A DNA stretch of 38,870 nucleotides from assembly GCF_000310205.1 (NCBI RefSeq), contig NZ_AMXE01000030.1, forward strand, positions 1 to 38,870, in the 5' to 3' direction. The notes beneath the pieces are model-generated. The model was not told where the DNA came from and did not search any database. It saw only the letters and a list, made by a program, of their open reading frames with translations. The DNA is from Thauera linaloolentis 47Lol = DSM 12138 (GTDB lineage: Bacteria; Pseudomonadota; Gammaproteobacteria; Burkholderiales; Rhodocyclaceae). The position numbers were made by a program, and so were the translations under genes. Shown piece by piece: positions 8,692 to 16,935 of the stretch. How positions within the stretch are numbered: the stretch's first letter is position 1; every line of letters starts with the position of its first letter.

Positions 8692-9051
8692 TCAGCCGCT
8701 CATCGAGTTGCGGTGATGGTTTTCGTCGAGTTCGCCCTCGAAGCCGTACTGCACGTTGTAGACGTCCTCGAAGCCGGCTTCGAGCAAGGCGTGGCCGGCG
8801 GCTTCCGAGCGGTTGCCCGAGCGGCAGATCAGCAGGATGGGGCGCTGGCGGCCGTTGCCGGCCAGCTTGCGGACTTCACCGACGAAACACGGGTTCACCT
8901 CCCATTCCGGGCCGTCGTTCCACGACACGTGGATCGCGCCGACCGGGTGTCCGACGAACAGGTACTCGATTTCGCTGCGGACGTCGATCAGCAGCGCCTC
9001 CGGGTTTGCCTGCAGGAAGGCATGGGCCGCCTTGGGGGTGATGTGCTTCAT
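8692..9051 (-). CDS. Single-domain rhodanese-like sulfurtransferase
   Basis: A 119-residue protein that is essentially one rhodanese domain. The active-site loop is CRSGNRS with the catalytic Cys76; 'EALLIDVRSEIEYLFVGHPVGAIHV' near the N-terminus is the usual CH2A region. There is no signal peptide, so it acts in the cytoplasm. Such proteins carry a persulfide on the cysteine and can donate sulfur or detoxify thiosulfate or cyanide; the physiological partner is not indicated by the neighbours. The loop length (six residues after Cys) fits sulfur- rather than phosphate-specific members. A CAGGAG site lies 9 nt upstream of the ATG. It faces comM tail to tail and lies downstream of the liv operon but with a 95-nt gap and its own start signals. 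Confidence 0.9.
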   Translation of the reverse strand: MKHITPKAAHAFLQANPEALLIDVRSEIEYLFVGHPVGAIHVSWNDGPEWEVNPCFVGEVRKLAGNGRQRPILLICRSGNRSEAAGHALLEAGFEDVYNVQYGFEGELDENHHRNSMSG

Positions 9052-9146
9052 GCGTCGTTCTCCTGAAGCGCAGGATTATATTCTGAACAACGAATGCATG
9101 AAGGCAACCGATGCGCCGCGGCCGGCGACGCATCGGCGCCCCGGCT

Positions 9147-9870
9147 TCAGGCGACTTCGCCCAGGTAGGCTTCGCGCACCTTGGGGTTGGCGAGCAGGTC
9201 GCCGCCGGAGCCGGTGAGGGTGATCTTGCCGGACTCCATGACGTAGCCGCGCTGGGCGAATTCCAGCGCCAGATTGGCATTCTGCTCGACCAGCAGGATG
9301 GTGACGCCGTCGCGGGCCACCGACTGCACGACCTCGAAGATCTTCTCCACCACCAGCGGTGCCAGCCCCATCGAGGGCTCGTCCAGCAGCAGCAGCCTGG
9401 GGCGCGACAACAGCGCGCGGCCGATGGCGACCATCTGCTGCTCGCCGCCCGACAAGGTGCCGGCAACCTGGTGCAGGCGCTCCTTGACGCGCGGCAGCAT
9501 GGTGTAGACGCGCTCCAGGTCGGCCTCGATGCCGGCCTTGTCCTTGCGCGTGTAGGCGCCCATGCGCAGGTTCTCTTCCACCGTCAGGCGGGTGAAGATG
9601 CCGCGTCCTTCCGGCACCAGCGCCACGCCGCGGCGCAGGCGCTTGTGCGCCGGCACCGCATTGACCTTGTCCCCCTGGTACAGGATGCTGCCGCCGGCGA
9701 TTGGCAGCACGCCGGCGATGGCGTTCAGCGTGGTGGTCTTGCCGGCGCCGTTGGCGCCGATCAGGCAGACGAGTTCGCCGGCCCACAGGTCGAGGTCGAT
9801 GCCCTTCACGGCCTGGATGCCGCCGTAGGAAATCTGCAGGTTCTGCAACTGCAGCAGCGGGGAGCTGGGA

Positions 9871-9881
<11 letters not shown>
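9147..9881 (-). CDS. livF: Branched-chain amino acid ABC transporter ATP-binding protein LivF
   Basis: A 244-residue ABC ATPase: Walker A GANGAGKTT (about residue 43), Q-loop in 'VALVPEGRGIFTRLTVEENL', signature LSGGEQQ, Walker B 'LLLLDEPSMGLAP' and the H-loop replaced by the family's 'LLVEQNANLAL'. The 'PEGRGIF' and 'EPSMGLAP' motifs separate LivF from LivG. It pairs with LivG to power uptake of leucine, isoleucine, valine or related substrates through LivH/LivM. The ATG overlaps the end of livG by 11 nt, so the two are translated together. It is the last gene of the operon. A 95-nt gap to the rhodanese gene shows no clear terminator. Confidence 0.95.
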
Positions 9882-10640
<759 letters not shown>

Positions 10641-10644
<4 letters not shown>

Positions 10645-11738
10645 TGCGCGCCCTCCCGCTTCATGTTCTCGGCGTGGGCGTAGCGTGCGCGGGCCGGGAT
10701 CATGCCCGAGGGGCGCAGGAGCATCATCAGGATCATCGCCAGCGATAGCAGCAGCATGCGCAGCACCTCGGGGTCGAGGATCACGGTGCCGAACAGCGTC
10801 TGCTGCAGCGGCACGGCGACGTCGCGCAGGATTTCGGGCAGCAGCGCCAGCACGAAGGCGCCGACGATGGCGCCGGCGATGTTGCCCATGCCGCCGAACA
10901 CCACCATCGTCAGCACCGCGATGGATTCCATCAGGCTGAAGCTCTCGGGGCTGACGAAGCCCTGGAAGGCGCCGAACAGCGCCCCGGCCACGCCGCCGAA
11001 GGTGGCGCCGAGCGAGAACGCCAGCAGCTTCATGTTGCGCGTGTTGATGCCGATCGCCTTGGCCGCCAGCTCGTCGTCGCGCATCGCCGCCCAGGCACGG
11101 CCGACGCGCGAGATCTGCAGGCGCTGGATGAACAGGATCGAGCCCGCCACGCACAGCAGGAAGAAGTAGTAGTACAGGAACAGCGAGTTGATCGAGAAAG
11201 TCTCGGTGACCTGCAGGTTGCGCGACAGATCCCAGCCGAACAGGTTGATCGGGTCGATCATGTTGATGCCCTGCGGCCCGTTGGTGATGTTGACCGGGTA
11301 GTTCAGGTTCAGCATGAAGATGCGGATGATCTCGCCGAAGCCCAATGTCACGATCGCCAGGTAGTCCCCGCGTAATCGCAATACCGGAAAGCCCAGCATG
11401 ATGCCCGCCAGTGCGGCGAAGGCCGCGCCCAGTGGCAGAACGATCCAGAACGGCAGATGCACGTCGAAGTGCGGCGAGGCGAGGAAGGCGAAGGTGTAGG
11501 CGCCCACCGCATAGAAGGCGATGTAGCCCAGGTCGAGCAGGCCGGCGAAGCCCACCACCAGGTTCAGGCCCAGCGCCAGCATCATGTACAGCAGCGCGAA
11601 GTCGAGGATGCGCACCCAGCTGCGGCCGAACTGCCAGGCGATGATCGGCGCCGCGAGGGCGAGGATGATGATGAGCCAGCGCGCTGCCATCGGGTTGCGC
11701 TTGCCCAGCCAGGGTACGGCGGAGACGAGTTCGTTCAT
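10641..11738 (-). CDS. livM: Branched-chain amino acid ABC transporter permease LivM
   Basis: A 365-residue inner-membrane permease with about 10 hydrophobic segments. The motif 'LNLVVGFAGLLDLGYIAFYAVGAY' near residue 60 is the conserved BPD-transp-2 loop. The ATPase-contact loop is 'GRAWAAMRDDELAAKAIGIN' with a downstream 'KLLAFSLGATFGGVAGALFG'. The C-terminus is short and basic (ARARYAHAENMKREG). LivM forms the translocation pathway with LivH. The ATG is 15 nt after the livH stop behind an AAGGAAAG site. The stop overlaps the livG GTG. Normal length, no defects seen. Confidence 0.95.
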
Positions 11739-11753
11739 GGTCGTGGGCTTTCC

Positions 11754-12686
11754 TTATGCACGGTCCGACACGCGTTCGCCGAGCAGGCCGGTGGGCTTGA
11801 AGATCAGCACCAGGCCCAGGATGATGAAGGCGAAGATGTCCTGGTAGGACGAGTTGAGGAAGCCGAAGGTGAGGTGTTCGATGTAGCCCGCGCCGAAGGA
11901 TTCGACCAGGCCCAGCATGATGCCGCCGAGCATCGCGCCGCCCAGGTTGCCGATGCCGCCCAGCACCGCGGCGGTGAAGGCCTTGAGCCCGGGCATGAAG
12001 CCCATGCCGTAGTGGGCGATGCCGTAGTTGCTGGCGTACATCACGCCCGCCACCGCGGCCAGCGCGGCGCCGACGACGAAGGTGAAGGCGATCACGGCGT
12101 TGGTGTCGACGCCCATCAGGCTGGCGACGCGGTGGTTTTCGGCGGTGGCGCGCATCGCGCGGCCGATGCGGGTGCGGGTGACGAGCAGCGATAGGCCGAT
12201 CATGATCGCGGCCGAGGCGGCGATGATGATGACCTGCACCGGCGTGATGAACACCCCTTCGATTGGCTGCATCGGCGTGGTCGAGATCAGCTGCGGAAAG
12301 GTGTGGTAGTTGCGGCCCCACAGGATCATCGCCACCGTCTGCAGCAGGAAGGACATGCCGATCGCTGTGATCAGCGGCGCCAGGCGCGGCGCGTTGCGCA
12401 GGCGCCGGTAGGCGAGCCGCTCCATCAGGAAGCCCAGGGTTATGCACACCGGTATCGCCACCATCAGCGCGATGGTCAGCATGTAGACCGGCGACATGCC
12501 GGGCGCGACGCCCATCAGGAACATCATGGTCTGCAGCGCGGTCAGCGCGCCCACCATCAGCACGTCACCGTGAGCGAAGTTGATGAGGCCGAGGATGCCA
12601 TAGACCATCGTGTAGCCGAGGGCGATCAGCGCATAGACGCTGCCGATCACCAGGCCGTTGATCAGTTGCTGGATGAGGGTTTCCAT
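11754..12686 (-). CDS. livH: Branched-chain amino acid ABC transporter permease LivH
   Basis: A 310-residue permease with about 8 membrane helices. The N-terminus 'LIQQLINGLVIGSVYALIALGYTMVYGILGLINFAHGDVLM' is the hallmark of LivH and fixes the start at the ATG (12684-12686); the longer open frame would run into livK. The conserved cytoplasmic loop is 'GRAMRATAENHRVASLMGVD'. No good ribosome site is visible upstream, which together with the hairpin in the livK-livH gap suggests lower translation than livK. It functions with LivM as the membrane channel for the LivK-bound amino acid. Confidence 0.94.
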   Translation of the reverse strand: METLIQQLINGLVIGSVYALIALGYTMVYGILGLINFAHGDVLMVGALTALQTMMFLMGVAPGMSPVYMLTIALMVAIPVCITLGFLMERLAYRRLRNAPRLAPLITAIGMSFLLQTVAMILWGRNYHTFPQLISTTPMQPIEGVFITPVQVIIIAASAAIMIGLSLLVTRTRIGRAMRATAENHRVASLMGVDTNAVIAFTFVVGAALAAVAGVMYASNYGIAHYGMGFMPGLKAFTAAVLGGIGNLGGAMLGGIMLGLVESFGAGYIEHLTFGFLNSSYQDIFAFIILGLVLIFKPTGLLGERVSDRA

Positions 12687-12725
12687 TATTCGACGGGTAG
12701 CGCTTACGGGAAGGATTGAATGACC

Positions 12726-12755
12726 CTGCCCCCCGCGCGGCTGCGCGAGGGGCAG
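12726..12755 (-). terminator. Intercistronic hairpin between livK and livH
   Basis: Only 8 nt after the livK stop, a 7-bp stem (CTGCCCC / GGGGCAG) extends past one C/A mismatch into a 5-bp GC stem with a 4-nt loop. No U-run follows on the minus strand. It is probably a 3'-end stabiliser or partial attenuator that leaves more binding-protein mRNA than permease mRNA, a pattern common in ABC operons. Confidence 0.6.
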
Positions 12756-12763
12756 GCCGGCGC

Positions 12764-13879
12764 TCAGAGTGCGACCCAGTTGCCGTCCTTGAACTGGTAC
12801 ACGGTGACCGCGCCTTCCTTCAGGTCGCCGCGTTCGTCGAAGGAAACGTTGCCGGTCACGCCGTCGAAGTTGCTGGCCTTCAGCTCCGGCAGGTACTTGG
12901 CGGGCTCGACCGAGCCGGCCTTCTCCATCGCCTTGATGATCGCCATCGCGGCGTCGTAGGCGTAGGGAGCGTAGATCTGGACCTCGCCGTTGAAGCGCTT
13001 CTTGTAGTCCTCGCGGAACTTGGCGCCGCCCGGCATCTTCTCGATCGGCAGGCCCGCCATCGAACAATAGGTGGTCGAGTTGATCGCATCGCCTGCCAGC
13101 TTGATCATCTCGGGGCTGCAGCCGCCGTCGCCGGTCATGAACTTGGCGTTGATGCCGAGCTGCTTGATCTGGCGCAGCATCGGGCCGGCCTGGGCATCCA
13201 TGCCGCCAAAGAAGATCACGTCCGGATTGGCGGCGCGGATCTTGGTCAGGATGGCATTGAAGTCCGTGGCCTTGTCGGTGGTGAACTCGCGTGCCACGAC
13301 CTGCGCGCCGGCCGCCTTCACCGCCTTGTCGGTCTCGTCGGCCAGGCCCTGGCCGTAGGCGGTGCGGTCGTCCACGATCGCGACCCGGGCCGCACCGAGC
13401 GTCTTCACCGCGAAGTCGCCCAGCGCGCCGCCCTGCTGCACGTCGTTGGCGATGGTGCGGAACACGCCCTTGAAGTTCTGCTGGGTCAGCTTCGGATTGG
13501 TCGAGGCCGGCGACACCTGGGGAATGCCGCCCTGGTCGTAGATGCGCGAAGCCGGAATCGAGGTGCCCGAGTTCAGGTGGCCGACCACGCCTTTCACGCC
13601 GGCATCGACCAGGCGCTGGGCCACCGTGGTGCCGGTGCGCGGGTCGGCCTGGTCGTCCTCGCCGATCAGCTCGAACTTGACCTTCTTGCCGCCGATGTCG
13701 GCGCCGCCCTGCGCGTTGACCGTCTCGACCGCCATGCGGGTGCCGTTTTCCAGATCCTTGCCGAGGTGCGAGATGGTGCCGGTCAGCGGCGCGGCGTTGC
13801 CGAGCTTGACGACCTGCTGCGCATGGGCCGCGCCCAGGCCGATGCCCATGACCGCAAGTGCAACGATGGTTTTCTTCAT
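12764..13879 (-). CDS. livK: Branched-chain amino acid ABC transporter substrate-binding protein (LivK-like)
   Basis: A 371-residue periplasmic type I binding protein. The ATG at 13879 has a GGAGG site 8 nt upstream and opens into a signal peptide (MKKTIVALAVMGIGLGAAHA). The mature protein starts 'QQVVKLGNAAPLTGTISHLGKDLENG' with the Leu/Ile/Val-binding fold (Peripla_BP_6). Typical landmarks: 'GVVGHLNSGTSIPASRIYDQ', 'QVSPASTNP', 'DRTAYGQGLADETDKAVKAAG' and 'YAPYAYDAAMAIIKAMEKAG'. It delivers branched-chain or related amino acids to LivHMGF. It is first in the operon with a long leader upstream. A paralogue of identical length lies at 15697-16812. The exact ligand cannot be read from sequence. 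Confidence 0.93.
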   Translation of the reverse strand: MKKTIVALAVMGIGLGAAHAQQVVKLGNAAPLTGTISHLGKDLENGTRMAVETVNAQGGADIGGKKVKFELIGEDDQADPRTGTTVAQRLVDAGVKGVVGHLNSGTSIPASRIYDQGGIPQVSPASTNPKLTQQNFKGVFRTIANDVQQGGALGDFAVKTLGAARVAIVDDRTAYGQGLADETDKAVKAAGAQVVAREFTTDKATDFNAILTKIRAANPDVIFFGGMDAQAGPMLRQIKQLGINAKFMTGDGGCSPEMIKLAGDAINSTTYCSMAGLPIEKMPGGAKFREDYKKRFNGEVQIYAPYAYDAAMAIIKAMEKAGSVEPAKYLPELKASNFDGVTGNVSFDERGDLKEGAVTVYQFKDGNWVAL

Positions 13880-14039
13880 GCTTGATCCTCCAGCGAACTC
13901 AAGTGATGACTGATGTTGTTGTCCGACACATCCGCGAGGCCTTGTCTCCCCTCGTCGGGGCCAGGTCCTGCCTGGTCCCGCATCCTCCCGCCACCGCGGC
14001 GCATGACCGGCATGTGACAAAAGTTTGCGTATTCTGCAC

Positions 14040-14065
14040 AAAAACGGGGCGCGAATATGCCCCGT
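14040..14065 (-). terminator. Terminator-like hairpin upstream of livK
   Basis: On the minus strand a 7-bp stem (ACGGGGC / GCCCCGT, 14044-14050 and 14059-14065, 8-nt loop) runs into five U (14040-14044, the last pairing in the stem). It could end transcripts coming from the CRISPR relic side, or attenuate a transcript from the candidate promoter at 14186. Confidence 0.6.
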
Positions 14066-14185
14066 CGTGGGTCGTCGCGCCATTTCATGGTGCTGCGGCG
14101 CAGCGGCAAATGCCAGCGCCCCGTGTGCAGAAAGCCGGATCCAAGCTTCGTCGGCCTGTTTTTGCATCGGATACGGGTGGTGCGA

Positions 14186-14201
14186 TGCACAAGTCGTGCC
14201 A
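14186..14201 (-). promoter_or_regulatory. Candidate sigma-54 promoter facing livK
   Basis: The minus strand reads TGGCACG-ACTT-GTGCA: exact -24 element, GG-N10-GC spacing, 4 of 5 at the -12. The start would be near 14174, leaving an unusually long (about 295 nt) leader to livK. No clear NtrC palindrome is seen upstream, so confidence is lower than for the torF promoter. Confidence 0.5.
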
Positions 14202-14303
14202 GGTGTGGATAACCCTGATCGTGCGGGGTGGTGGTTGATGAGGTGTGGGTAGGGCGCGGCGCGGGTGGGTAGAAGGGCTTGCCGATGGCACGCAACGGGG
14301 GTG

Positions 14304-14391
14304 TCTTGGCGTTGTTTATGCGGCATAGAGGGGCCCATGACTGTAACGGCGTTGGAGCGTAGTCTTCTGAGCTGCCTATACGGCAGTGAAG
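14304..14391 (-). CRISPR. Relic type I-F CRISPR: one repeat, one spacer, one decayed repeat
   Basis: On the minus strand 14391-14364 carries a 28-nt sequence that differs from the type I-F repeat I know (with core CACTGCCGTATAGGCAGCTC) only at its first and last base. It contains the palindromic CTGCC/GGCAG stem cut by Cas6f. Exactly 32 nt further (14363-14332, a type I-F spacer length) lies a second 28-nt unit (14331-14304) that keeps 17 of 28 bases including TGCCGCATA in register, giving a 60-nt period. No third unit is recognisable. The orientation (cas1 remnant, then repeats) fits a leader-proximal array end with a degenerate terminal repeat. Confidence 0.75.
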
Positions 14392-14927
14392 ATCGCCTCC
14401 AGCAGATGGGGTAGTTGCGACGGGTTGAAGGCCGAGAATTTTCTGGCGAGTAGCGTCTGCTGGTCGCTGACGGCATCGTGCACGGGCAACACCGGCGGGC
14501 GGCGATGGGTCAGGATCAGCCAGCCGATGGCGGCGGCCAGGCGCAGCGTATCGTCGAACCAGAAGCGTACCCAGCGCTGCAGGTATTCGGTGGGGCGGTA
14601 TTCGCTTCGCGGCGAAAGCCAGGCCACCTCGAAATCCACCTCGTTGGCCGAGAACAGCGGCGTGCCGCCATCGCCGCAATAACCTACCAGTACGCTGGCC
14701 TTGGCCAGTTCGCGCATCGCCGCCCGGGTGACCGAGGTGCCGGTGCCGAGCAGCAGGCAGGTGGTGTTGGCGATGGGGATGTTTCAGTACAGCGACTGCT
14801 TGCCGGCGTCGGTGACGTACCCGACGCGCCCGCCGTTGACCAATACCCGACAATGCTGGAGGTAATAAAGATTGGCGCGCTTGGAATGCAGGATGGTCTT
14901 GGGGTCGGACGGCGATATTTCATTCAT
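14376..14927 (-). pseudogene. cas1: Type I-F Cas1 remnant with in-frame stop and truncated C-terminus
   Basis: From the ATG at 14927 the frame reads the I-F Cas1 N-terminus (SPSDPKTILHSKRANLYY, CRVLVNGGRVGYVTD). It meets TGA at 14784-14786 where the family has Trp48 (..QSLY-W-NIPIANTT). The same frame continues with 'NIPIANTT', 'LLLGTGTSVTRAAMRELAK', 'GGTPLFSANEVDFEVAWLSP' and 'SEYRPTEYLQRWVRFWFDD' to residue 133 (14529). From there the sequence no longer resembles Cas1 and runs about 50 codons to a TAG lying inside the CRISPR repeat. Intact I-F Cas1 is about 325 residues and its metal-binding Glu/His/Asp residues lie beyond residue 133. The remnant therefore cannot integrate spacers even if the stop were read through. 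No cas3-cas2, csy1-3 or cas6f is present; a deletion probably fused cas1 to sequence next to the array. Confidence 0.88.
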
Positions 14928-15042
14928 TCCGGATTCAGTAGGCGATCCATGCTGTTTGCATGTCTTCATGATGTAGAGCGGCTTGGCTGAGGTGTAGCCG
15001 CGCAAAAGGTGCCGGCCAGCGGATGGCACTCATGCCGACTCG

Positions 15043-15068
15043 AAAAAAAGGGGCGCGATCAGCGCCCC
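15043..15068 (-). terminator. Intrinsic terminator after the CBS-domain gene
   Basis: On the minus strand a 7-bp stem GGGGCGC / GCGCCCC with a 5-nt loop (15050-15068) is followed by seven U (15043-15049), 26 nt past the CBS gene stop. Canonical Rho-independent terminator. Confidence 0.88.
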
Positions 15069-15094
15069 CCGATTCCCATCTCCCTCTCCTGCAT

Positions 15095-15517
15095 TCAGCA
15101 GATCCTCTCCCACAAGCTCTGCTGATCCTCGAACTGGTCGAGCTCCAGGCCTTTGAAGTCGCTGCGCGACACGATGCCGACCACCGTGTCGTCCACGGTT
15201 ACCGGAAGGTGGCGGTAGCCACCGTCGCACATCATGTGCAGTGCGTCGATCGCCTTGAGGTCGGGGGCGATGGTGTCCGGCTTTGCCGTCATCGCCTGGG
15301 TTAGCTGCACGGTGGCCGGGTTGCCACCTCGTGCGATCGTCTGCACGGCGTCGCGGCCGGTGAAGATGCCTTTCAGACGAGCATGTACGTCGGTTACCAG
15401 CACCGCGCCCACGTTGCGTTCGCACATGCGCTGACAGGCGGTCTGCACGGTGTCGCTTGGGCGAAGCATCAAGGGGTTCTGGTCCTTGACGATGAAGGAG
15501 ATGTTCCGGTTCGTCAT
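15095..15517 (-). CDS. Two-CBS-domain protein
   Basis: A 140-residue protein made of a CBS pair and nothing else. The first CBS covers about residues 15-70 (LRPSDTVQTACQRMCERNVG, VLVTDVHARLKGIFTGRD); the second about 78-132 (MTAKPDTIAPDLKAIDALHM, GYRHLPVTVDDTVVGIVSRSD). The two GIxTxRD/GIVSRSD ends are the usual nucleotide-ribose contacts, so binding of an adenine nucleotide is likely. What it regulates is unknown. It has no membrane segment or enzyme domain. GGGAG lies 7 nt before the ATG and a terminator follows closely, so it is a single-gene unit, between the orphan LivK-like gene and the CRISPR relic. Confidence 0.88.
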   Translation of the reverse strand: MTNRNISFIVKDQNPLMLRPSDTVQTACQRMCERNVGAVLVTDVHARLKGIFTGRDAVQTIARGGNPATVQLTQAMTAKPDTIAPDLKAIDALHMMCDGGYRHLPVTVDDTVVGIVSRSDFKGLELDQFEDQQSLWERIC

Positions 15518-15650
15518 GTCTCGCTCCCGTATTGGCGTCGTGGTGTGAGTTTGTTTTCACTCTATTCCGGAGGCCGCCCGGCAATCTTGATATTTGGCAA
15601 GCATTGGGCAGTTGCTTGCCCGTGGACCGTCTGCGTGGGTGCGTAAACGA

Positions 15651-15680
15651 CGGCGGGGGCGTGAATCCACGCCCCCGCCG
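15651..15680 (-). terminator. Strong hairpin after the orphan LivK-like gene
   Basis: A perfect 13-bp stem (CGGCGGGGGCGTG / CACGCCCCCGCCG) with a 4-nt loop lies 16 nt after the stop of the gene at 15697. The downstream minus-strand bases TCGTTTACG are only modestly U-rich, so it may terminate inefficiently or mainly protect the 3' end. Confidence 0.72.
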
Positions 15681-15696
15681 GGTGGAATGGTGCGGT

Positions 15697-16812
15697 TTAT
15701 TGCTTGACGGGTTCCCACTTGCCGTTGGCGTAGTTGTACAGGCTGACACCGCCTTCCCTGACGTCGCCCCTGGCGTCGAAGGCGATGTGGCCGGTCACGC
15801 CCTTGAAATCGACCTTCTGCATCGCGGGCAGGTACTTGGCCGGGTCGGTCGAGTCGGCGGCCTTCATGCCTTCGACCAGTGCGCTTGCCGCATCGTAGGC
15901 GTAGGGGGCGTAGATCAGGACGTCCGCGTTGAAGCGCTGCCTGAAGCGGGACAGGAACTCGTTGCCGCCGGGCATCTGCGTCAGCGGGATGCCGGCCTGG
16001 GTGCAGAAGACCTTCTCGTTCATCGCATCGCCAGCGAGCTTGAGCATTTCGCTGGTGCAGTTGCCGTCGCCGCCGAGGAAGGTGGCGGGGATGCCGAGCT
16101 GGCGCAATTGGCGCAGCATCGGCGCGCCCTGCGAGTCCATGCCGCCGTAGAAGATGGCATCGGGCGTGCGGGCCTTGATCTTGGTGAGGATGGCGGTGAA
16201 GTCGGTGGCCTTGTCGTTGGTGAACTCGCGGCCGACGATTTCGCCGCCCAGCTTCTTGATGCTCTCTGCAAAGGCGTCGGCGAGGCCTTGCCCGTAGGCG
16301 GTGCGGTCGTCGATGACGGCGAATTTCTTCACCTTCAGCGTGTCGATCGCGTACTTCGCCATGGCTTCACCTTGCTGCAGATCGTTGGCGATGACGCGGT
16401 AGGTGGTCTTGTAGTTCTGCTGGGTCAGCTTCGGGCTGGTCGACGACGGGGTGATCACCGGCACGCCGGCCTGTTCGTATACGCGCGACGCGGGGATCGA
16501 GGCGCCCGAGGTGGTGTGGCCGATGACGCCCTTGACGCCGGCGTCGGTCAGGCGCTGCGCCGCGGTGGTGGCGGTGCGCGGATCGCCCTGGTCGTCTTCG
16601 CTGACGAGTTCGAACTTCACCGTCTGACCGCCGATGACCAGGCCCTTGGCATTGGCGTCCTCGAGTGCGAGGCGGGCGCCGTTCTCGCCGTCCTTGCCGA
16701 AGTGGGCGATCGGGCCGGTCAGCGGGCCGGCGTGGCCGATCTTGACGACGGTCTGGGCCTGGGCGGCAAAGCCGGCGCTGACGAGGGCGAGTGCAAGCAG
16801 GGTTTTCTTCAT
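15697..16812 (-). CDS. Orphan branched-chain amino acid-type ABC substrate-binding protein
   Basis: A 371-residue Peripla_BP_6 protein and clear paralogue of the livK product at 12764-13879, sharing 'ASRVYEQAGVPVITPSSTSP', 'DRTAYGQGLADAFAESIKKLG', 'KATDFTAILTKIKA' and 'YAPYAYDAASALVEGMKAAD' equivalents at the same positions. The start (ATG 16812) has a GGAG site 7 nt upstream and yields a signal peptide (MKKTLLALALVSAGFAAQA); the in-frame extension before it adds no signal. It has no permease or ATPase genes of its own here: its own hairpin terminator follows, then the CBS gene. It probably feeds the LivHMGF transporter nearby with a different ligand, as LivJ and LivK share one permease in E. 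coli; that is inference. Confidence 0.92.
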   Translation of the reverse strand: MKKTLLALALVSAGFAAQAQTVVKIGHAGPLTGPIAHFGKDGENGARLALEDANAKGLVIGGQTVKFELVSEDDQGDPRTATTAAQRLTDAGVKGVIGHTTSGASIPASRVYEQAGVPVITPSSTSPKLTQQNYKTTYRVIANDLQQGEAMAKYAIDTLKVKKFAVIDDRTAYGQGLADAFAESIKKLGGEIVGREFTNDKATDFTAILTKIKARTPDAIFYGGMDSQGAPMLRQLRQLGIPATFLGGDGNCTSEMLKLAGDAMNEKVFCTQAGIPLTQMPGGNEFLSRFRQRFNADVLIYAPYAYDAASALVEGMKAADSTDPAKYLPAMQKVDFKGVTGHIAFDARGDVREGGVSLYNYANGKWEPVKQ

Positions 16813-16875
16813 GTGCGTCTCCGAAGGTTGCAAAGAGTCACTGCGAGGGCGTTGCAAATCCCGGGGGGATGGCAG

Positions 16876-16904
16876 ATTCTAGCCCAGTGGCCTGTCGTCG
16901 GCAG
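16876..16904 (-). promoter_or_regulatory. Possible sigma-70 promoter of the orphan LivK-like gene
   Basis: A TAGAAT -10 box (16876-16881 on the minus strand) has a 17-nt spacer to a weak -35 (CTGCCG). The implied start is near 16868, 56 nt before the ATG. Two TTGCAA palindromes (16828-16833 and 16852-16857) lie in the leader and might bind a regulator. Confidence 0.35.
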
Positions 16905-16935
16905 GTTGGGCAAACCCTCGGGAGGGCTTCACGAC

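Larger units (their letters stand above)
13880..14303 (-). other. Long livK leader and upstream region, no gene seen
   Basis: About 420 nt without a convincing coding frame. It contains a possible sigma-54 promoter (14186-14201) and a terminator-like hairpin (14040-14065) between it and livK. An AT-richer patch (about 14017-14044) just downstream of the hairpin could hold a second, vegetative promoter. The open frames crossing it have no signal, family or codon pattern I recognise. Confidence 0.5.

Noticed and set aside
10645-12447. Long open frame continuing upstream of livG through livM and livH
   Set aside because: The extension is Arg/His-rich shadow translation of livM and livH. LivG homology begins exactly at the GTG overlapping the livM stop.
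14244-14271. Possible third CRISPR repeat one 60-nt period further on
   Set aside because: The bases at the expected position show no resemblance to the repeat, so the array is called with two units only.
15518-15650. FNR-like TTGAT half site near the CBS gene leader
   Set aside because: No matching second half (ATCAA) lies at the required distance.
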